A DNA stretch of 36,515 bases from Hyphomicrobiales bacterium (GTDB lineage Bacteria > Pseudomonadota > Alphaproteobacteria > Rhizobiales > Beijerinckiaceae). Below the pieces are notes generated by a model that made no database searches, had not been told where the DNA came from, and saw only the letters and a program-made list of their open reading frames with translations. Shown piece after piece: positions 17,163 to 27,461 of the stretch (the stretch's first letter is position 1; each line of letters begins with the position of its first letter). The position numbers and the translations under genes were made by a program. The DNA lies in assembly GCA_019247605.1 (NCBI GenBank), contig JAFBAS010000080.1, forward strand, positions 1-36,515, in the 5' to 3' direction.

Positions 17163-18526
17163 TGCAGCTTCACTCTCGGTTCGCCGCGTCCCCTTGATAG
17201 CCTGCGGCTCAAGCTGCCGATCAGCGTCTTGGCGACACCATGCAACGCCATTTCATGCATCTTGTAGAGCGAACGGTACATCAGGCGCGCCAAAGCGCCT
17301 TCGATAAATAGACCTTTTCCCAAGAGAAGGCCCATCAGATTGCCGATCGCTCCCAGGCGTCCGAATGACACAAGCGAGCCGAAATCGCGATAGACGAACG
17401 GTTCGAGCGGCTTGCCCTCGAGTCGCCGCTTCAATTGCCGCAAGAGGTGGGAAGCTTCTTGATGCGCCGCTTGCGCGCGCGGCGGCACCGGTTGGTCGTT
17501 GTCCGGTTGTGGGCAGGCCGCGCAATCCCCGATCGCGAAGATGTCGGGATCGCGTGTCGTCTGCAAGGTCGCGGTTACCACGAGCTGATTGACCCGGTTC
17601 ACCTCCAGTCCGTCGAGGTTGCGCAAAACGTCGGGACCCTTGACGCCCGCGGCCCAGACCACGAGCTCGGAGGGAATGATCTCGCCGCTCGCGAGCCTCA
17701 CGCCGTCGGCGCACACCTCGGCGACGCGTGCCTTCGTGCGCACCTCGACGCCGAGATTGTGCAAGATGTCCAGCGTCGCGCTCGCAATGCGTTCGGGCAG
17801 CACCGGCAGAATGCGGTCGGCGGCTTCGACGAGAACGATGCGGATATCCTTGTCGGGGTCGACGTGATCGAGCCCGAAGGCGGCGACCTCGCGAGCCGTC
17901 TGATACAGCTCCGCCGCAAGCTCGGTTCCTGTCGCGCCGGCTCCGATGATGGCGACATGCAATTGACCGGGCCGCACGGCCTCGTCCTGCGTTTGGGCCC
18001 GCAAAAAAGCGTTCACCAGGCGATGGTGGAAGCGCTCAGCCTGTTCCGGCGTCTCGAGAGGCACCGCATGCTCGGCAGCACCGGGCGTGCCGAAATCGTT
18101 CGTGATGCTGCCGATGGCGATCACGAGAGTGTCGTAGCCAACGCTGCGTGCGGCGGTGATCTGCCGCCCTTCTTCGTCGGACATGGCGGCAAGCTGTACG
18201 CGCTTCCCTGCCCGATCGAGGCCGATCATCTCACCGAATTGGTAGCGGAAACAATGCCAATGGGCTTGCGCCAAATAGTTGAGCTGATGCTCGCTCGCAT
18301 CCATGCTGCCCGCGGCCACCGCGTGCAGGAGCGGCTTCCACAGATGTGTTCGGCTCTTTTCGACGAGAGTGATCTCGGCGAGGCCGCGCCTTCCGAGCTG
18401 ATCCCCAAGCCTCGTTGCGAGCTCGAGCCCCGCGGCTCCGCCACCGACCACCACGATCCGGTGAGAAGCCGCTGAGCCCGTCGCATCACCTCCATGGGAG
18501 ATGGGTCCTGTCACGACATCGGCCAT
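17159..18526 (-). CDS. Type II NADH:quinone dehydrogenase-like FAD oxidoreductase
   Basis: A 455-residue flavoprotein that in this family passes electrons from NADH to membrane quinone without proton pumping. The FAD-binding IVVVGGGAAGLELATRL is at about residues 24-40; the NAD-binding motif is AIIGAGATGTELAAEL, and VVWAAGVKGPDVLRNL and FAIGDCAACPQP near the C-terminal half are typical of NDH-2. The C-terminus FVYRDFGSLVSFGRLGAIGNLMG and an amphipathic RLMYRSLYKMHEMALHGV tail agree with membrane attachment. I chose ATG 18526 (MADVVTG), with GGGGA eight bases upstream; an earlier start at 18592 would add 22 poorly conserved residues. It is a single gene, convergent with the operon on its left. 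Confidence 0.9.
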   Translation of the reverse strand: MADVVTGPISHGGDATGSAASHRIVVVGGGAAGLELATRLGDQLGRRGLAEITLVEKSRTHLWKPLLHAVAAGSMDASEHQLNYLAQAHWHCFRYQFGEMIGLDRAGKRVQLAAMSDEEGRQITAARSVGYDTLVIAIGSITNDFGTPGAAEHAVPLETPEQAERFHHRLVNAFLRAQTQDEAVRPGQLHVAIIGAGATGTELAAELYQTAREVAAFGLDHVDPDKDIRIVLVEAADRILPVLPERIASATLDILHNLGVEVRTKARVAEVCADGVRLASGEIIPSELVVWAAGVKGPDVLRNLDGLEVNRVNQLVVTATLQTTRDPDIFAIGDCAACPQPDNDQPVPPRAQAAHQEASHLLRQLKRRLEGKPLEPFVYRDFGSLVSFGRLGAIGNLMGLLLGKGLFIEGALARLMYRSLYKMHEMALHGVAKTLIGSLSRRLSRGRGEPRVKLH

Positions 18527-18622
18527 GAGGCGGTCCCCGGATGAAGCTCGCAGCCAAAGGCAAGGGGCCTCGTTCTCGAGCGGCGCCCTCAATCGCGCCG
18601 CAAGGCTATCCCAAGCAAAGCC

Positions 18623-18655
18623 CGTGCCGCGCCCTCCCAGGGTGAACGCGGCACG
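18623..18655 (-). terminator. Terminator of the rimP-pnp operon
   Basis: Eight bases past the pnp stop, CGTGCCGCG (minus strand, 18655-18647) pairs perfectly with CGCGGCACG (18631-18623), and CCCTGGGAGGG can add inner pairs. The following minus-strand sequence GGCTTTGCTT is only moderately T-rich. Its position and stability make it the likely operon end. Confidence 0.6.
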
Positions 18656-18662
18656 CGAGAGA

Positions 18663-20825
18663 TCAAGCGGTCTGTTTTTGCGCCCGCTCTGCGTCGCGCT
18701 CGGCGCGGAGCTTCTCCGTGATGTCCTCGCCGGTTGCCTGATCGACGACTTTCATGGAGAGGCGTGTCTTGCCTCGATCGTCCATCCCGAGGAATTTGAC
18801 CTTCACCTTGTCGCCTTCCTTGACCACATCCGTCACCTTGGCGACGCGCCGCGGGGCGAGCTCGGAAATGTGAACGAGCCCGTCCTTGGGACCGAAGAAG
18901 TTCACGAAGGCTCCAAACTCCATCACCTTGACGACCGTGCCGTCATAAATATGGCCAGGCTCGGGCTCCGAGGCGATCGATTTGATCCAGTTGAGGGCCG
19001 CGGCGATCGACTCGTGGTTCGCCGAGGCGACCTTGACCATGCCGTCGTCCGAAATGTCGATCTTGGCACCGGTCTTCTCGACGATCTCGCGGATCACCTT
19101 GCCGCCCGAGCCGATCACCTCGCGGATCTTGTCGACGGGAATCTGGATCACCTCGATGCGCGGCGCGTATTGGCCGAGCTCGGCTCGAGCACCGGTCAGC
19201 GCCTTTCCCATCTCGCTCAAAATGTGCAGGCGCCCGTCTCTTGCCTGGGCCAGAGCCACACGCATGATCTCTTCGGTGATTCCGGTGATTTTGATGTCCA
19301 TCTGCAGCGAGGTGATCCCGGTATCGGTTCCCGCCACCTTGAAATCCATGTCGCCGAGATGGTCCTCGTCGCCGAGGATGTCGGAGAGCACGGCAAAGCG
19401 CTCGCCTTCGAGGATGAGCCCCATGGCGATGCCGGCCACCGGACGGCGAAGCGGCACGCCTGCGTCCATGAGCGCGAGCGATGAGCCACACACCGTCGCC
19501 ATCGAGGATGAGCCATTCGATTCGGTGATCTCGGAGACGAGGCGGATCGTATAGGGGAACTCATGATGCTGCGGCAGAAGGGGATGCACCGCGCGCCAGG
19601 CCAGCTTGCCGTGACCGACCTCCCGCCGCCCCGGCGAGCCCATGCGACCCGTTTCGCCGACGGAGTAGGGTGGGAAGTTGTAGTGCAGGAGAAACGTCTC
19701 CTTGCGGGTGCCTTCGAGCTCGTCGATGAATTGCTCGTCATCGCCGGTGCCCAGCGTCGCGACCACCATCGCCTGCGTCTCGCCTCGCGTGAACAGGGCC
19801 GAGCCGTGGGTACGCGGCAAGATGCCGACTTCGCTGACGATCGGACGAACGGTCTTCACGTCCCGTCCGTCGATGCGCGCGCCGTCGTCGAGAATGTTCC
19901 AGCGGACGATCTTGGCCTGCAGGTCCTTGAAGACGGCGCCCACTTCTTCCTTGGTGAAGCCGCCCGCTTCCTGGCCTTCAGGGAAAAAATGCCCGTTGAT
20001 TTTCGCCTTGACCGCGTCGACCGCGTCATAGCGTTCCTGCTTGGACGTGATTTTGTAGGCGGCTCGTAAATCGGCTTCCGCGAGCTCGAGAACGGCCTTC
20101 TCCAGGGCCGAATGGTCTGGCTTGGCGATCTCACGCGGCTCTTTGCTCGCCATCTCGGCGAGACGGATGATGGCCTCGATGACGGGCTGCAAGCCTTTGT
20201 GGCCGAACATCACGGCGCCGAGCATCACGTCCTCGGAAAGTTCCCTCGCCTCCGACTCGACCATGAGAACCGCGTCTTGGGTGCCGGCGACCACGAGGTC
20301 GAGAGACGTGTTCTTCATCTGGTCGAGCGTTGGGTTGAGCACGTATTGCCCATCCACATAGGCGACGCGTGCGCCCCCGATCGGACCCATGAAAGGCACA
20401 CCCGAGATCGTCAGTGCGGCTGAAGCGGCGACCATCGAAACGATATCGGGGTCGTTCTCCAGGTCGTGCGAAAGCACGGTGACGATCACCTGCGTGTCGC
20501 ATCGCCATCCGTCGATGAATAGCGGACGGATGGGCCGGTCGATGAGCCGCGAAACGAGCACTTCCTTTTCCGAAGGGCGCCCCTCGCGCTTGAAGAAGCC
20601 GCCCGGAATGCGCCCGGCCGCGAAAGCCTTCTCCTGGTAGTTGACGGTGAGCGGCATGAAATCGATGCCGGGCTTGGGGGCCTTGGCGGCCACCACGGTC
20701 GCGAGCACCACGGTGTCTCCATAAGTAGCGAGTACCGCGCCATCGGCCTGCCGGGCCACTTTGCCTGTTTCGAGCACCAGGCGTCGACCGCCCCACTCCA
20801 GGACTTCGCGTTGAACATCGAACAT
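18663..20825 (-). CDS. pnp: Polynucleotide phosphorylase (PNPase)
   Basis: A 720-residue 3'-5' exoribonuclease that degrades RNA phosphorolytically and is a degradosome partner. It has the two RNase PH cores ([30 protein letters not shown] in the first; [15 protein letters not shown] and [18 protein letters not shown] in the second), the active-site segment [19 protein letters not shown], a KH domain ([15 protein letters not shown]) and a C-terminal S1 domain ([28 protein letters not shown]). I chose ATG 20825 ([13 protein letters not shown]) because GAGGA lies seven bases upstream; the frame is open for another 67 codons but that part is the rpsO-pnp spacer. Last gene of the operon. Confidence 0.97.
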   Translation of the reverse strand: MFDVQREVLEWGGRRLVLETGKVARQADGAVLATYGDTVVLATVVAAKAPKPGIDFMPLTVNYQEKAFAAGRIPGGFFKREGRPSEKEVLVSRLIDRPIRPLFIDGWRCDTQVIVTVLSHDLENDPDIVSMVAASAALTISGVPFMGPIGGARVAYVDGQYVLNPTLDQMKNTSLDLVVAGTQDAVLMVESEARELSEDVMLGAVMFGHKGLQPVIEAIIRLAEMASKEPREIAKPDHSALEKAVLELAEADLRAAYKITSKQERYDAVDAVKAKINGHFFPEGQEAGGFTKEEVGAVFKDLQAKIVRWNILDDGARIDGRDVKTVRPIVSEVGILPRTHGSALFTRGETQAMVVATLGTGDDEQFIDELEGTRKETFLLHYNFPPYSVGETGRMGSPGRREVGHGKLAWRAVHPLLPQHHEFPYTIRLVSEITESNGSSSMATVCGSSLALMDAGVPLRRPVAGIAMGLILEGERFAVLSDILGDEDHLGDMDFKVAGTDTGITSLQMDIKITGITEEIMRVALAQARDGRLHILSEMGKALTGARAELGQYAPRIEVIQIPVDKIREVIGSGGKVIREIVEKTGAKIDISDDGMVKVASANHESIAAALNWIKSIASEPEPGHIYDGTVVKVMEFGAFVNFFGPKDGLVHISELAPRRVAKVTDVVKEGDKVKVKFLGMDDRGKTRLSMKVVDQATGEDITEKLRAERDAERAQKQTA

Positions 20826-21097
20826 GATCATATCCTCATGGTTGGCCGGCGGGCGCATAGCCATGAGCAAGATGGCAAGACGCTTTCGCGGTCGGTGCGC
20901 CTGTCGAAATCCCGAAGTGACGGGAACCTTGATCGACTCGCCCGCTCCTTCGCGGAGCACGGGCTTTTGGCCCGGAAAGCGTCCAACGATCCTGCCATGG
21001 CGGGCTTGGCCAGCCGGCAGTTTCACCGCCCGCGATCACCATTGATCCGGGCGCAGCAAGATCGGCCCGCACGCGATCGACCGCGCGGGCCTCGCAC
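20826..21097 (-). promoter_or_regulatory. rpsO-pnp spacer with stable stem-loops
   Basis: The minus-strand transcript of this 272-base spacer can form a strong stem right after the rpsO stop: GGCCCGC (21091-21085) with GCGGGCC (21070-21064) plus inner pairs. Further on are CGGGC-CAAAA-GCCCG and GCTCC-GCGAA-GGAGC. In Escherichia coli the corresponding spacer holds the rpsO terminator and an RNase III-cut stem through which PNPase lowers its own synthesis. The same role here is an inference from position and structure. No gene is seen inside. Confidence 0.5.
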
Positions 21098-21367
21098 TCA
21101 GCGGCGGATGCCGAGGCGCTCGATCAGCGCCTTGTAGCGGGGCTCGTCTTTGCCCTTTAGATAGTTCAGCAGCGAGCGGCGCTGCGAGACCATCTTCAAC
21201 AGGCCGCGGCGCGAATGGTTGTCTTTCACATGCGCCTTGAAATGTTCAGTGAGGTTGTTGATGCGCTCGGTGAGAAGCGCCACCTGCACTTCGGGGGAGC
21301 CTGTGTCCCCTTTGTTTGTCCCATAGTCCGAAATGAGCGCGCTTTTGCGCTCGGCCGCAATCGACAT
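21098..21367 (-). CDS. rpsO: Ribosomal protein S15
   Basis: An 89-residue protein of the exact family length. It begins [28 protein letters not shown], and the conserved [30 protein letters not shown] binds the three-way junction of the 16S rRNA central domain. AAAGGA lies six bases before the ATG. It follows truB by 26 bases and precedes pnp, the standard bacterial order. Confidence 0.98.
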   Translation of the reverse strand: MSIAAERKSALISDYGTNKGDTGSPEVQVALLTERINNLTEHFKAHVKDNHSRRGLLKMVSQRRSLLNYLKGKDEPRYKALIERLGIRR

Positions 21368-21393
21368 CGGTTATCCTTTCTCGCAAAAGCCGC

Positions 21394-22383
21394 TCAGCGG
21401 CTAAGATTGAAGATGCGCGTCGGCCTGATTTCCGCTCCCTCAGCCTCCGCGAGCGCCACCAAGGCGCCCTCCGAGGTCACGCTGATACGTCCTTGGAGGA
21501 GCGGGGCTTCACGCCCGCGCAGCAGGATGCTTTGGCCTCGCCGAAGCCGTCCCGCATCCGCCCGACTGACGGCCAGCGCCGGGATGTCGTCCAGCGCGGT
21601 CGAGACGGGAAGTAATTCGCCGGCCAAGTTCCCTTCACCGGCGGCGGCCTTATGGCGCAATTCGGCAAGATCGTCCAGCAAAATCGCGTTTTCCTCGGTA
21701 AAAGGCCCCACCTTCGTGCGCCGGAGCGCGCTCACATGGCCGAAGCAGCCCAGCGCGCGGCCGAGATCGCGCGCAACGGCACGCACATAAGTTCCCTTGC
21801 CGCAGACCGCTTCGAAGATGCTGGCGCCGGTCTCGTGTGCGACGACCGCGAGCTTCTCGATGCGCACGAGGCGAGCTTCGAGCTCGACGCTTTCGCCGGC
21901 CCGCGAGAGATCGTAAGCGCGTTCCCCCGCGATCTTGATCGCGGAGAAACGCGGCGGCGTCTGCATGATGTCGCCGATGAAGGCCGGAAGCGCGGCCTCG
22001 ATCGAGTCGCGGGAGGGTCGAGCGGCGCTCGTGGCAGTCACCGCTCCCTCGCTGTCGTCGGTGTCGCGCTCCTCCCCCCAACTCACGGTAAACCGGTAGC
22101 CCTTCCGACCGTCCATGACGAAAGGCACGGTTTTCGTCGCTTCGCCGAACGCAATCGGCAATAGCCCCGAGGCCAAGGGATCGAGTGTGCCGGCATGGCC
22201 TGCCTTCTTGGCGTTGAACAGGCGTTTTGCGACAGCGACCGCGTGGGTCGAGGTCATGCCGACCGGCTTGTCGAGGACAAGCCAGCCATTGATCTCGCGC
22301 CTCCTTGGCCGCTCAGGAGGAGGATGAGCCGCGCTCGCGCCTTCGCCGGAACGGGGATCTTCACTGGCGTTTTCAATCATCAT
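21394..22383 (-). CDS. truB: tRNA pseudouridine(55) synthase TruB
   Basis: A 329-residue enzyme that makes pseudouridine 55 in the T-loop of tRNA. The catalytic region [26 protein letters not shown] contains the essential aspartate in [24 protein letters not shown] precedes it, and [20 protein letters not shown] and [14 protein letters not shown] follow. A short PUA-like C-terminal part ends the protein. The ATG at 22383 (or the tandem ATG at 22380) lies inside the last codons of rbfA, an 11-base overlap that implies coupling. The 25-residue hydrophilic N-terminal extension before the conserved start is proline- and arginine-rich and probably disordered. Confidence 0.95.
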   Translation of the reverse strand: MMIENASEDPRSGEGASAAHPPPERPRRREINGWLVLDKPVGMTSTHAVAVAKRLFNAKKAGHAGTLDPLASGLLPIAFGEATKTVPFVMDGRKGYRFTVSWGEERDTDDSEGAVTATSAARPSRDSIEAALPAFIGDIMQTPPRFSAIKIAGERAYDLSRAGESVELEARLVRIEKLAVVAHETGASIFEAVCGKGTYVRAVARDLGRALGCFGHVSALRRTKVGPFTEENAILLDDLAELRHKAAAGEGNLAGELLPVSTALDDIPALAVSRADAGRLRRGQSILLRGREAPLLQGRISVTSEGALVALAEAEGAEIRPTRIFNLSR

Positions 22384-22804
22384 CGAGCTCATCTTCGGTC
22401 TGCCCGCCCGTCTCGAGGTCGCGGCGGACTTTCTCGGAATGAAGAAGCGCGTCGATTCGCGAGGCCTCCTCGAAGGTGTCGTCGCGACGGAAACGGATTT
22501 CGGGCGCATAACGCAGGTTGATGCGGCGCGCGACCTCGCCCTTGATGAAGCGCTTATGGCGCTCGAGGGCCTCGAGCACCAGGCCCACGTCCTTGCCGCC
22601 GAACGGCATCACGTAAGCGGTGGCGAGGCGCAGATCGGGCGACATGCGGACCTCGGGAACGGTGACGACATGGCTTTCGAGCACCTCGTCGCGGACCTCG
22701 CCGCGCGAGAAGAGCTCGGCGAGCACATGGCGCACGAGCTCACCGACGCGCAGCGCGCGCTGGGACGGACCTCGATCGTGGCGGTTGGATTGACGTCTTG
22801 CCAT
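22373..22804 (-). CDS. rbfA: Ribosome-binding factor A
   Basis: A 143-residue cold-shock-type 30S maturation factor with a KH-like fold. Conserved parts are [48 protein letters not shown] and the C-terminal [34 protein letters not shown]. Starting at ATG 22804 ([19 protein letters not shown]) gives the usual length; the open frame continues upstream but without homology. Its C-terminal acidic tail overlaps the truB start. Unusually, a signal peptidase gene rather than infB lies directly upstream, 93 bases away. Confidence 0.95.
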   Translation of the reverse strand: MARRQSNRHDRGPSQRALRVGELVRHVLAELFSRGEVRDEVLESHVVTVPEVRMSPDLRLATAYVMPFGGKDVGLVLEALERHKRFIKGEVARRINLRYAPEIRFRRDDTFEEASRIDALLHSEKVRRDLETGGQTEDELDDD

Positions 22805-22897
22805 CTTCTTCTCCGGGATCGGACCGGAAGTTGAAAGTTCATCGAACCGCGCGGTGCGGTCCTTCAATCTTGCTTCTGCTCTCGTGCACCCGGCCGC

Positions 22898-23674
22898 TCA
22901 GCGAATCCGCGCGAAAAAGCGCGAGGGCCTCAAGCCTGCCGCCCATTGCGAGACATGCTCCCGCACGACTGGGAAATTCCACGAGCCGAGCACCACTTCG
23001 GCACGTCCAATGAGATTCTCGGTCGGGACGAAGCCGACCCCGCCGGCGACCGCCGGAACGCGGCTGTCGAGCGAGTTGTCGCGATTGTCGCCCATCACGA
23101 AGACATGACCGGGCGGCACGACGAGAACCCGCGTGTCGTCGAGCGCGCCCTTCGGGTCGAGCTTCAAAATCGGGTGCTCGCGGCCGTTCGGCAAGGTCTC
23201 GACAAAGCGCGCGGCGCTCACCTCCGTGCCGTCTTCCTGCTCGACCATTCCGCTCCCGTCGCGCCGCAACGGAACCATGGAGCCGTTGATCCACAACCGA
23301 CCGTCTCGCATCTGGATTCGATCGCCAGGCAAGCCGACGGTGCGTTTTACGTAGACCTGGCGGGGGTCGCGCGGCAGGCGGAAGACCACCACGTCTCCAT
23401 ATTGCGGCAAGCTTTCGAGCAACCGGTGTTCCGAGGACAAGCCGAAATCGACCGGAAGCGAGTAGCGGCTGAAGCCGTATGCATATTTCGCGACGATGAG
23501 TTCGTCGCCGATCAGAAGCGTCGGCTCCATCGAGCCCGAGGGCACATAGAAGGGTGCGGCGAGCACGGTGCGCGAGGCGAGGACGATGGCGAGCACGATG
23601 GCCGGACCTTTCGCGGCCCCGAGCACACGTCGCAAGGCGCTCTCCGATTCCGGGCGAAGCGTCAGATGCGCCAT
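22898..23674 (-). CDS. lepB: Signal peptidase I
   Basis: A 258-residue inner-membrane protease that removes signal peptides from exported proteins. One N-terminal membrane segment (GPAIVLAIVLASRTVLAAPFY in part) leads into the catalytic serine in VPSGSMEPTL (Ser48). The general-base lysine is in VYVKRTVGLPGD (Lys110), and box E GDNRDNSLDSR is intact, so it should be active. I chose the ATG at 23674; an in-frame TTG two codons upstream is possible. It lies between infB and rbfA with spacers of 75 and 93 bases, whereas alphaproteobacterial lepB is more often beside rnc and era. It may be an extra copy or a relocated one. Confidence 0.95.
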   Translation of the reverse strand: MAHLTLRPESESALRRVLGAAKGPAIVLAIVLASRTVLAAPFYVPSGSMEPTLLIGDELIVAKYAYGFSRYSLPVDFGLSSEHRLLESLPQYGDVVVFRLPRDPRQVYVKRTVGLPGDRIQMRDGRLWINGSMVPLRRDGSGMVEQEDGTEVSAARFVETLPNGREHPILKLDPKGALDDTRVLVVPPGHVFVMGDNRDNSLDSRVPAVAGGVGFVPTENLIGRAEVVLGSWNFPVVREHVSQWAAGLRPSRFFARIR

Positions 23675-23749
23675 TGCCAAGGTCTTTCCGTCTTCTTGTC
23701 GAGCCGAGGTTCAGTCGGAGGCGACGCCGGGGAGGGTCGGCGAAAAGCC

Positions 23750-26467
23750 TCAAAGGGATCGCTTGACCTCTTCGACACGGTAACACTCGATCACGTCGCC
23801 CGCCCGCATGTCCTGGTAACTCTCGAAGGACATGCCGCATTCCTGGCCAGCGCGGACTTCTTGCGCATCATCCTTGAATCGCTTGAGGGTCGCGAGCTTG
23901 CCTTCGTGGATCACGACATTGTCACGGATGAGGCGAACATTCGCACCCTTCTGCACCACGCCGTCCGTGACACGGCAACCCGCGATCTTGCCGACTTTCG
24001 AAACGTTGAAGATCTCGAGGATCTGCGCGTTCCCGAGCATCGTCTCGCGCAAGGTGGGCGCCAGCAGGCCGGACATCGCATCCTTCACGTCATCCACGAG
24101 ATTGTAGATGATGTTGTAGTAGCGGATTTCGATGCCCGCCTGCTCGGCCACTTCGCGCGCTTCCTTGTGGGCGCGCACGTTGAAGCCGATCACCGCGGCA
24201 CCGGAAGCATTGGCGAGGATCACGTCGCTCTCCGTGATGCCACCGACGCCCGAATGGATCACACGTGCGCCGACCTCCTCGTTGCCGAGCTTTTCGAGCG
24301 CGCCGGCGATCGCCTCGACGGAACCTTGCACATCCGCCTTCACGACGAGCGGGAATTCCTTGCGGCCGGCGCCCGTCTTGAGATCCTGCATCATCTCGGC
24401 GAGCGAACCGCGCGAGCCCGTCTGACGCGCGACGGATTTCTCCCGTTTCTGGCGCGTGCGGTAGGCCGTCACTTCGCGCGCTCGTGCCTCGTTCTCGACA
24501 ACCGCGACCCGATCACCGGCGTCGGGCGTTCCGTTGAAGCCGAGCACCTCGACAGGGGTGGACGGGCCGGCGGAGGTGAGCGTCTCTCCCTTGTCGTCGA
24601 GCAACGTGCGGATACGACCCCATTCCGAGCCCGCAACCACGATGTCTCCGGCCTTTAGCGTTCCGCGCTGCACCAAAACCGTCGCCACCGGGCCGCGTCC
24701 ACGATCGAGACGTGCCTCGATGACGGCACCTTCGCCGGAGCGGTTCGGGTTGGCCTTGAGGTCGAGCACCTCAGATTGCAGCGAAACCGCCTCGAGGAGC
24801 TTGTCGAGATTCGTCTTCTTGGTCGCCGAAACTTCGACCTCGAGCACCTCGCCACCAAGCGATTCCACTTGGATCTCATGTTGCAGGAGCTCGTTGCGGA
24901 CACGCTCGGGCTTCGCGTCCGGCTTATCGATCTTGTTGATGGCGACGATGATCGGCACATGGGCCGCTCTGGCGTGGCTGATCGCCTCGACGGTCTGGGG
25001 CATGACGCCGTCATCGGCGGCGACAACCAGGATGACGATGTCCGTAACCTTTGCGCCGCGCGCGCGCATCGCCGTGAAGGCGGCGTGGCCGGGCGTGTCG
25101 ATGAAGGTGATTTTGCCGCCGAGTGGGCTTTCCACCTGGTAGGCACCGATATGCTGCGTAATTCCGCCTGCCTCCCCGCTGACCACATCGGCCGAGCGTA
25201 TGGCATCGAGCAGCGAGGTCTTGCCGTGGTCCACATGCCCCATGATGGTGACGACCGGCGGACGCGACGCGAGATCCTGGGGCTGGTCGGGCGTGTCGAA
25301 CAATCCTTCCTCGACGTCTGATTCGGCGACGCGCTTTACCGTGTGACCCATTTCCTCGGCGATGAGCTGAGCGGTGTCCGCATCGATCAGGTCCGTGATC
25401 TTCAGCATCTGGCCCTGCGCCATCAGAAGCCGGATCACGTCCACGGCTCGCTCCGCCATGCGGTTTGCGAGCTCCTGGATGGAGATCGTCTCGGGGACGG
25501 TGACCTCGCGCGCGATCTTTTCTTTTTGCTCGCTGGACGAGCCCTTCATGCGCTGCTGTCGGCGGCGCTGGGCGGCGAGCGAACGTGTGCGCTCCTCGTC
25601 ACTCGTGAGTGCGTTCGCCAAGGTGAGGCGGCCGCGCTGCTTGTGGTCACCTTTCGGGGCTCTCTGAGCGGGCGCAGGCCTGGCGGCCGCCCCGCCGCCG
25701 GCGCGACGCACCTGGCGAGGGCCACCTTCCATCTCGGGCGTGAGAGCGCGGCGCGATGGTGTTGCCGCGCTGAGCCCCCCACGCACGGCGCCGCGACCGG
25801 CCGCGGCCGAACTCGCGCCTGGGCTTTGCGAAGATGCAGGACGGGGATCGAGCCTGGGGATCGGACTTCCTGGAGCGCGGCTCGGGGGCGGCGGATCGCC
25901 AAAGCGGCGCCTCGCCTCTTCTTCCGCCTTCCGTTTCGCCTGGTCCTCGGAACGGCGGCGATCTTCCTCCTCGCGCTTTCGCTCGTCTGCCGCTTCGCGT
26001 TCCTTGCGTTCGATCTCTTCGCGCCGGGCGCGCAGGTGAGCCTCTTCTTCGGCGTGCTTGCGTTCGTCCTCCTCCCGGCGACGCGCTTCGGCCAGCGCGG
26101 TGCCCTGCCGGTTACGCTCCTCGTCCGTGAGGGTGCGAAGCACGATGCTCGCTTTTTGGCCCGCCGCAGCCGAGGTGCGGGTCGCCGGTTGCGGTGTGCC
26201 GGGCGTCGCCGCAACAGGCGCGGCGGGCTTGGCGCCGCGCGCGAGCGGAGCGGCACCGGCCCGCTTGGCCGCCGTGCCCTGCGCCGGGCCGGCCTCGCGC
26301 GGTTCCGCAGCGCTTCCGGTGCGCCGCTTCACCTTTTCCACGACGACAGTCTTCGAGCGACCATGGCTGAAGCTTTGGCGCACGGTGCCCGTCTCGGGTC
26401 TTTTGATGCTCAACTTTCCGGTCGGCATGCTCAATGGCTTGTCGCCCGGCGTCTTAAGATCGCTCAT
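23750..26467 (-). CDS. infB: Translation initiation factor IF-2
   Basis: A 905-residue GTPase that places initiator tRNA on the ribosome. Residues 1 to about 310 are a long, low-complexity, Arg/Glu/Ala/Pro-rich region, including a charged helix at about 116-190, as in other alphaproteobacterial IF-2. An IF2_N segment ([25 protein letters not shown]) follows. The G domain has G1 GHVDHGKT at 410-417, G3 DTPGH at about 457 and G4 NKID at 511-514. C-terminal domains end in [13 protein letters not shown]. The ATG overlaps the ylxR stop by four bases (ATGA). Confidence 0.98.
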   Translation of the reverse strand: MSDLKTPGDKPLSMPTGKLSIKRPETGTVRQSFSHGRSKTVVVEKVKRRTGSAAEPREAGPAQGTAAKRAGAAPLARGAKPAAPVAATPGTPQPATRTSAAAGQKASIVLRTLTDEERNRQGTALAEARRREEDERKHAEEEAHLRARREEIERKEREAADERKREEEDRRRSEDQAKRKAEEEARRRFGDPPPPSRAPGSPIPRLDPRPASSQSPGASSAAAGRGAVRGGLSAATPSRRALTPEMEGGPRQVRRAGGGAAARPAPAQRAPKGDHKQRGRLTLANALTSDEERTRSLAAQRRRQQRMKGSSSEQKEKIAREVTVPETISIQELANRMAERAVDVIRLLMAQGQMLKITDLIDADTAQLIAEEMGHTVKRVAESDVEEGLFDTPDQPQDLASRPPVVTIMGHVDHGKTSLLDAIRSADVVSGEAGGITQHIGAYQVESPLGGKITFIDTPGHAAFTAMRARGAKVTDIVILVVAADDGVMPQTVEAISHARAAHVPIIVAINKIDKPDAKPERVRNELLQHEIQVESLGGEVLEVEVSATKKTNLDKLLEAVSLQSEVLDLKANPNRSGEGAVIEARLDRGRGPVATVLVQRGTLKAGDIVVAGSEWGRIRTLLDDKGETLTSAGPSTPVEVLGFNGTPDAGDRVAVVENEARAREVTAYRTRQKREKSVARQTGSRGSLAEMMQDLKTGAGRKEFPLVVKADVQGSVEAIAGALEKLGNEEVGARVIHSGVGGITESDVILANASGAAVIGFNVRAHKEAREVAEQAGIEIRYYNIIYNLVDDVKDAMSGLLAPTLRETMLGNAQILEIFNVSKVGKIAGCRVTDGVVQKGANVRLIRDNVVIHEGKLATLKRFKDDAQEVRAGQECGMSFESYQDMRAGDVIECYRVEEVKRSL

Positions 26468-27366
26468 ACAGACTTCTGTCCTGCTGTCCTGCGGCTCGAT
26501 TCGCTCGTTGTCGCCCCAAGTTTGGGAGTCGGTGGTTCAGATTGGCGGCTCGAATTGCGGCTCTGACGCTCGGCACCGCAATGTCCGGCGCCTCCACTAG
26601 CGTGTTTTTCGATCAATTCAAAACGGTGAAGGCGCAGACACCTCGTCAGGGCAAAGCCGCCGGCCGGCGCCCGGAGCAACGCTGCATGTATCACATGGGG
26701 GCGCCCAAGCGCCAAATCCAGCTCCGAAGAGGAGAAGCAGTCGACAATCGTAAATTCATCGACATCTGGCGTTCCTGGCCTCGGCTCGCCGCGTTCCGTT
26801 CTATCGCCACGCCGCCATGCACCGACCAGCTTCTTGCGTCCTTCCGGGGAACCATCGCTTGCCTCGATCAAGGCCAGGGCCTCGCCACTCTCGAGCGTTA
26901 CGCGCGTTTTCTCGAATCCCAAGGTCAGCGCACCCGCCTTGTTGGCGAGAGAAAGTGCCTGCAACGCGTCTTTGCGCAGAAGGCGGCCCACCTGGTCGGC
27001 GAGATCGGCAGGCGTCACCACCTCCTTGTTGAAGGCACGTCCGAAGGCGTTGCGGCGGCAGGCTTCGGCGATGCGGGCGCGGCTCGCGGTCACCCACACG
27101 CCCCGGCCGGGTAGCGTACGGCGCAAGTCTGGCGTGACAGCGCCTTCGGGCGAAAGGACGAAACGGATCAGTCGATCGGGAGGCAACGCTACCCGGGTGA
27201 CGATGCAGCTTCGTTCCGAGCTTCGGGCGCCCATCTTCTCGCGCGGCGTGTCCACACCTGATGGGGCGCGCGCATATTCGGGCTGTGCGGACGCGACCCC
27301 CACGGGCGCGAGCGCGTTTCCACTCGGTCCAAGATCATGCGCATGTCGCGCCATGCCCACATCCAT
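26464..27366 (-). CDS. YlxR-family RNA-binding protein (DUF448) with L7Ae-like C-terminal domain
   Basis: A protein of up to 300 residues. From about residue 50, [52 protein letters not shown] (in part) is the YlxR signature, with the conserved 'PGRGVWV'. Residues about 130-175 ([44 protein letters not shown]) resemble the L7Ae/YlxQ-like RNA-binding domain often fused to YlxR in alphaproteobacteria. Homologues have been linked to nucleoid or RNase P interaction in other bacteria; the role here is unproven. It sits in its usual place between nusA and infB. The start is uncertain: ATG 27366, ATG 27354, or an internal site nearer to residue 45 are all possible, and none has a strong ribosome site. 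Confidence 0.88.
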   Translation of the reverse strand: MDVGMARHAHDLGPSGNALAPVGVASAQPEYARAPSGVDTPREKMGARSSERSCIVTRVALPPDRLIRFVLSPEGAVTPDLRRTLPGRGVWVTASRARIAEACRRNAFGRAFNKEVVTPADLADQVGRLLRKDALQALSLANKAGALTLGFEKTRVTLESGEALALIEASDGSPEGRKKLVGAWRRGDRTERGEPRPGTPDVDEFTIVDCFSSSELDLALGRPHVIHAALLRAPAGGFALTRCLRLHRFELIEKHASGGAGHCGAERQSRNSSRQSEPPTPKLGATTSESSRRTAGQKSV

Positions 27367-27410
27367 CCATCATAGACCACAGCTCATCGAGGCTCGGACC
27401 GAGGCGCCGG

Positions 27411-27461
27411 CGGAAAAAAATTCGCCGACCCTCGATCCCGCACCCTGAGGGCGCTCAGGAT
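27411..27461 (-). terminator. Possible partial terminator between nusA and ylxR
   Basis: A stem ATCCTGAG/CTCAGGGT (minus strand, 27461-27442) straddles the nusA stop, and a run of seven T follows at about 27412-27420. The stem and the T-run are some 20 bases apart, so this is not a standard intrinsic terminator. It could set a lower level for downstream genes. Confidence 0.25.

Noticed and set aside
22839-23840. Minus-strand open frame overlapping lepB in another frame
   Set aside because: The lepB frame has all catalytic motifs; this alternative has none.
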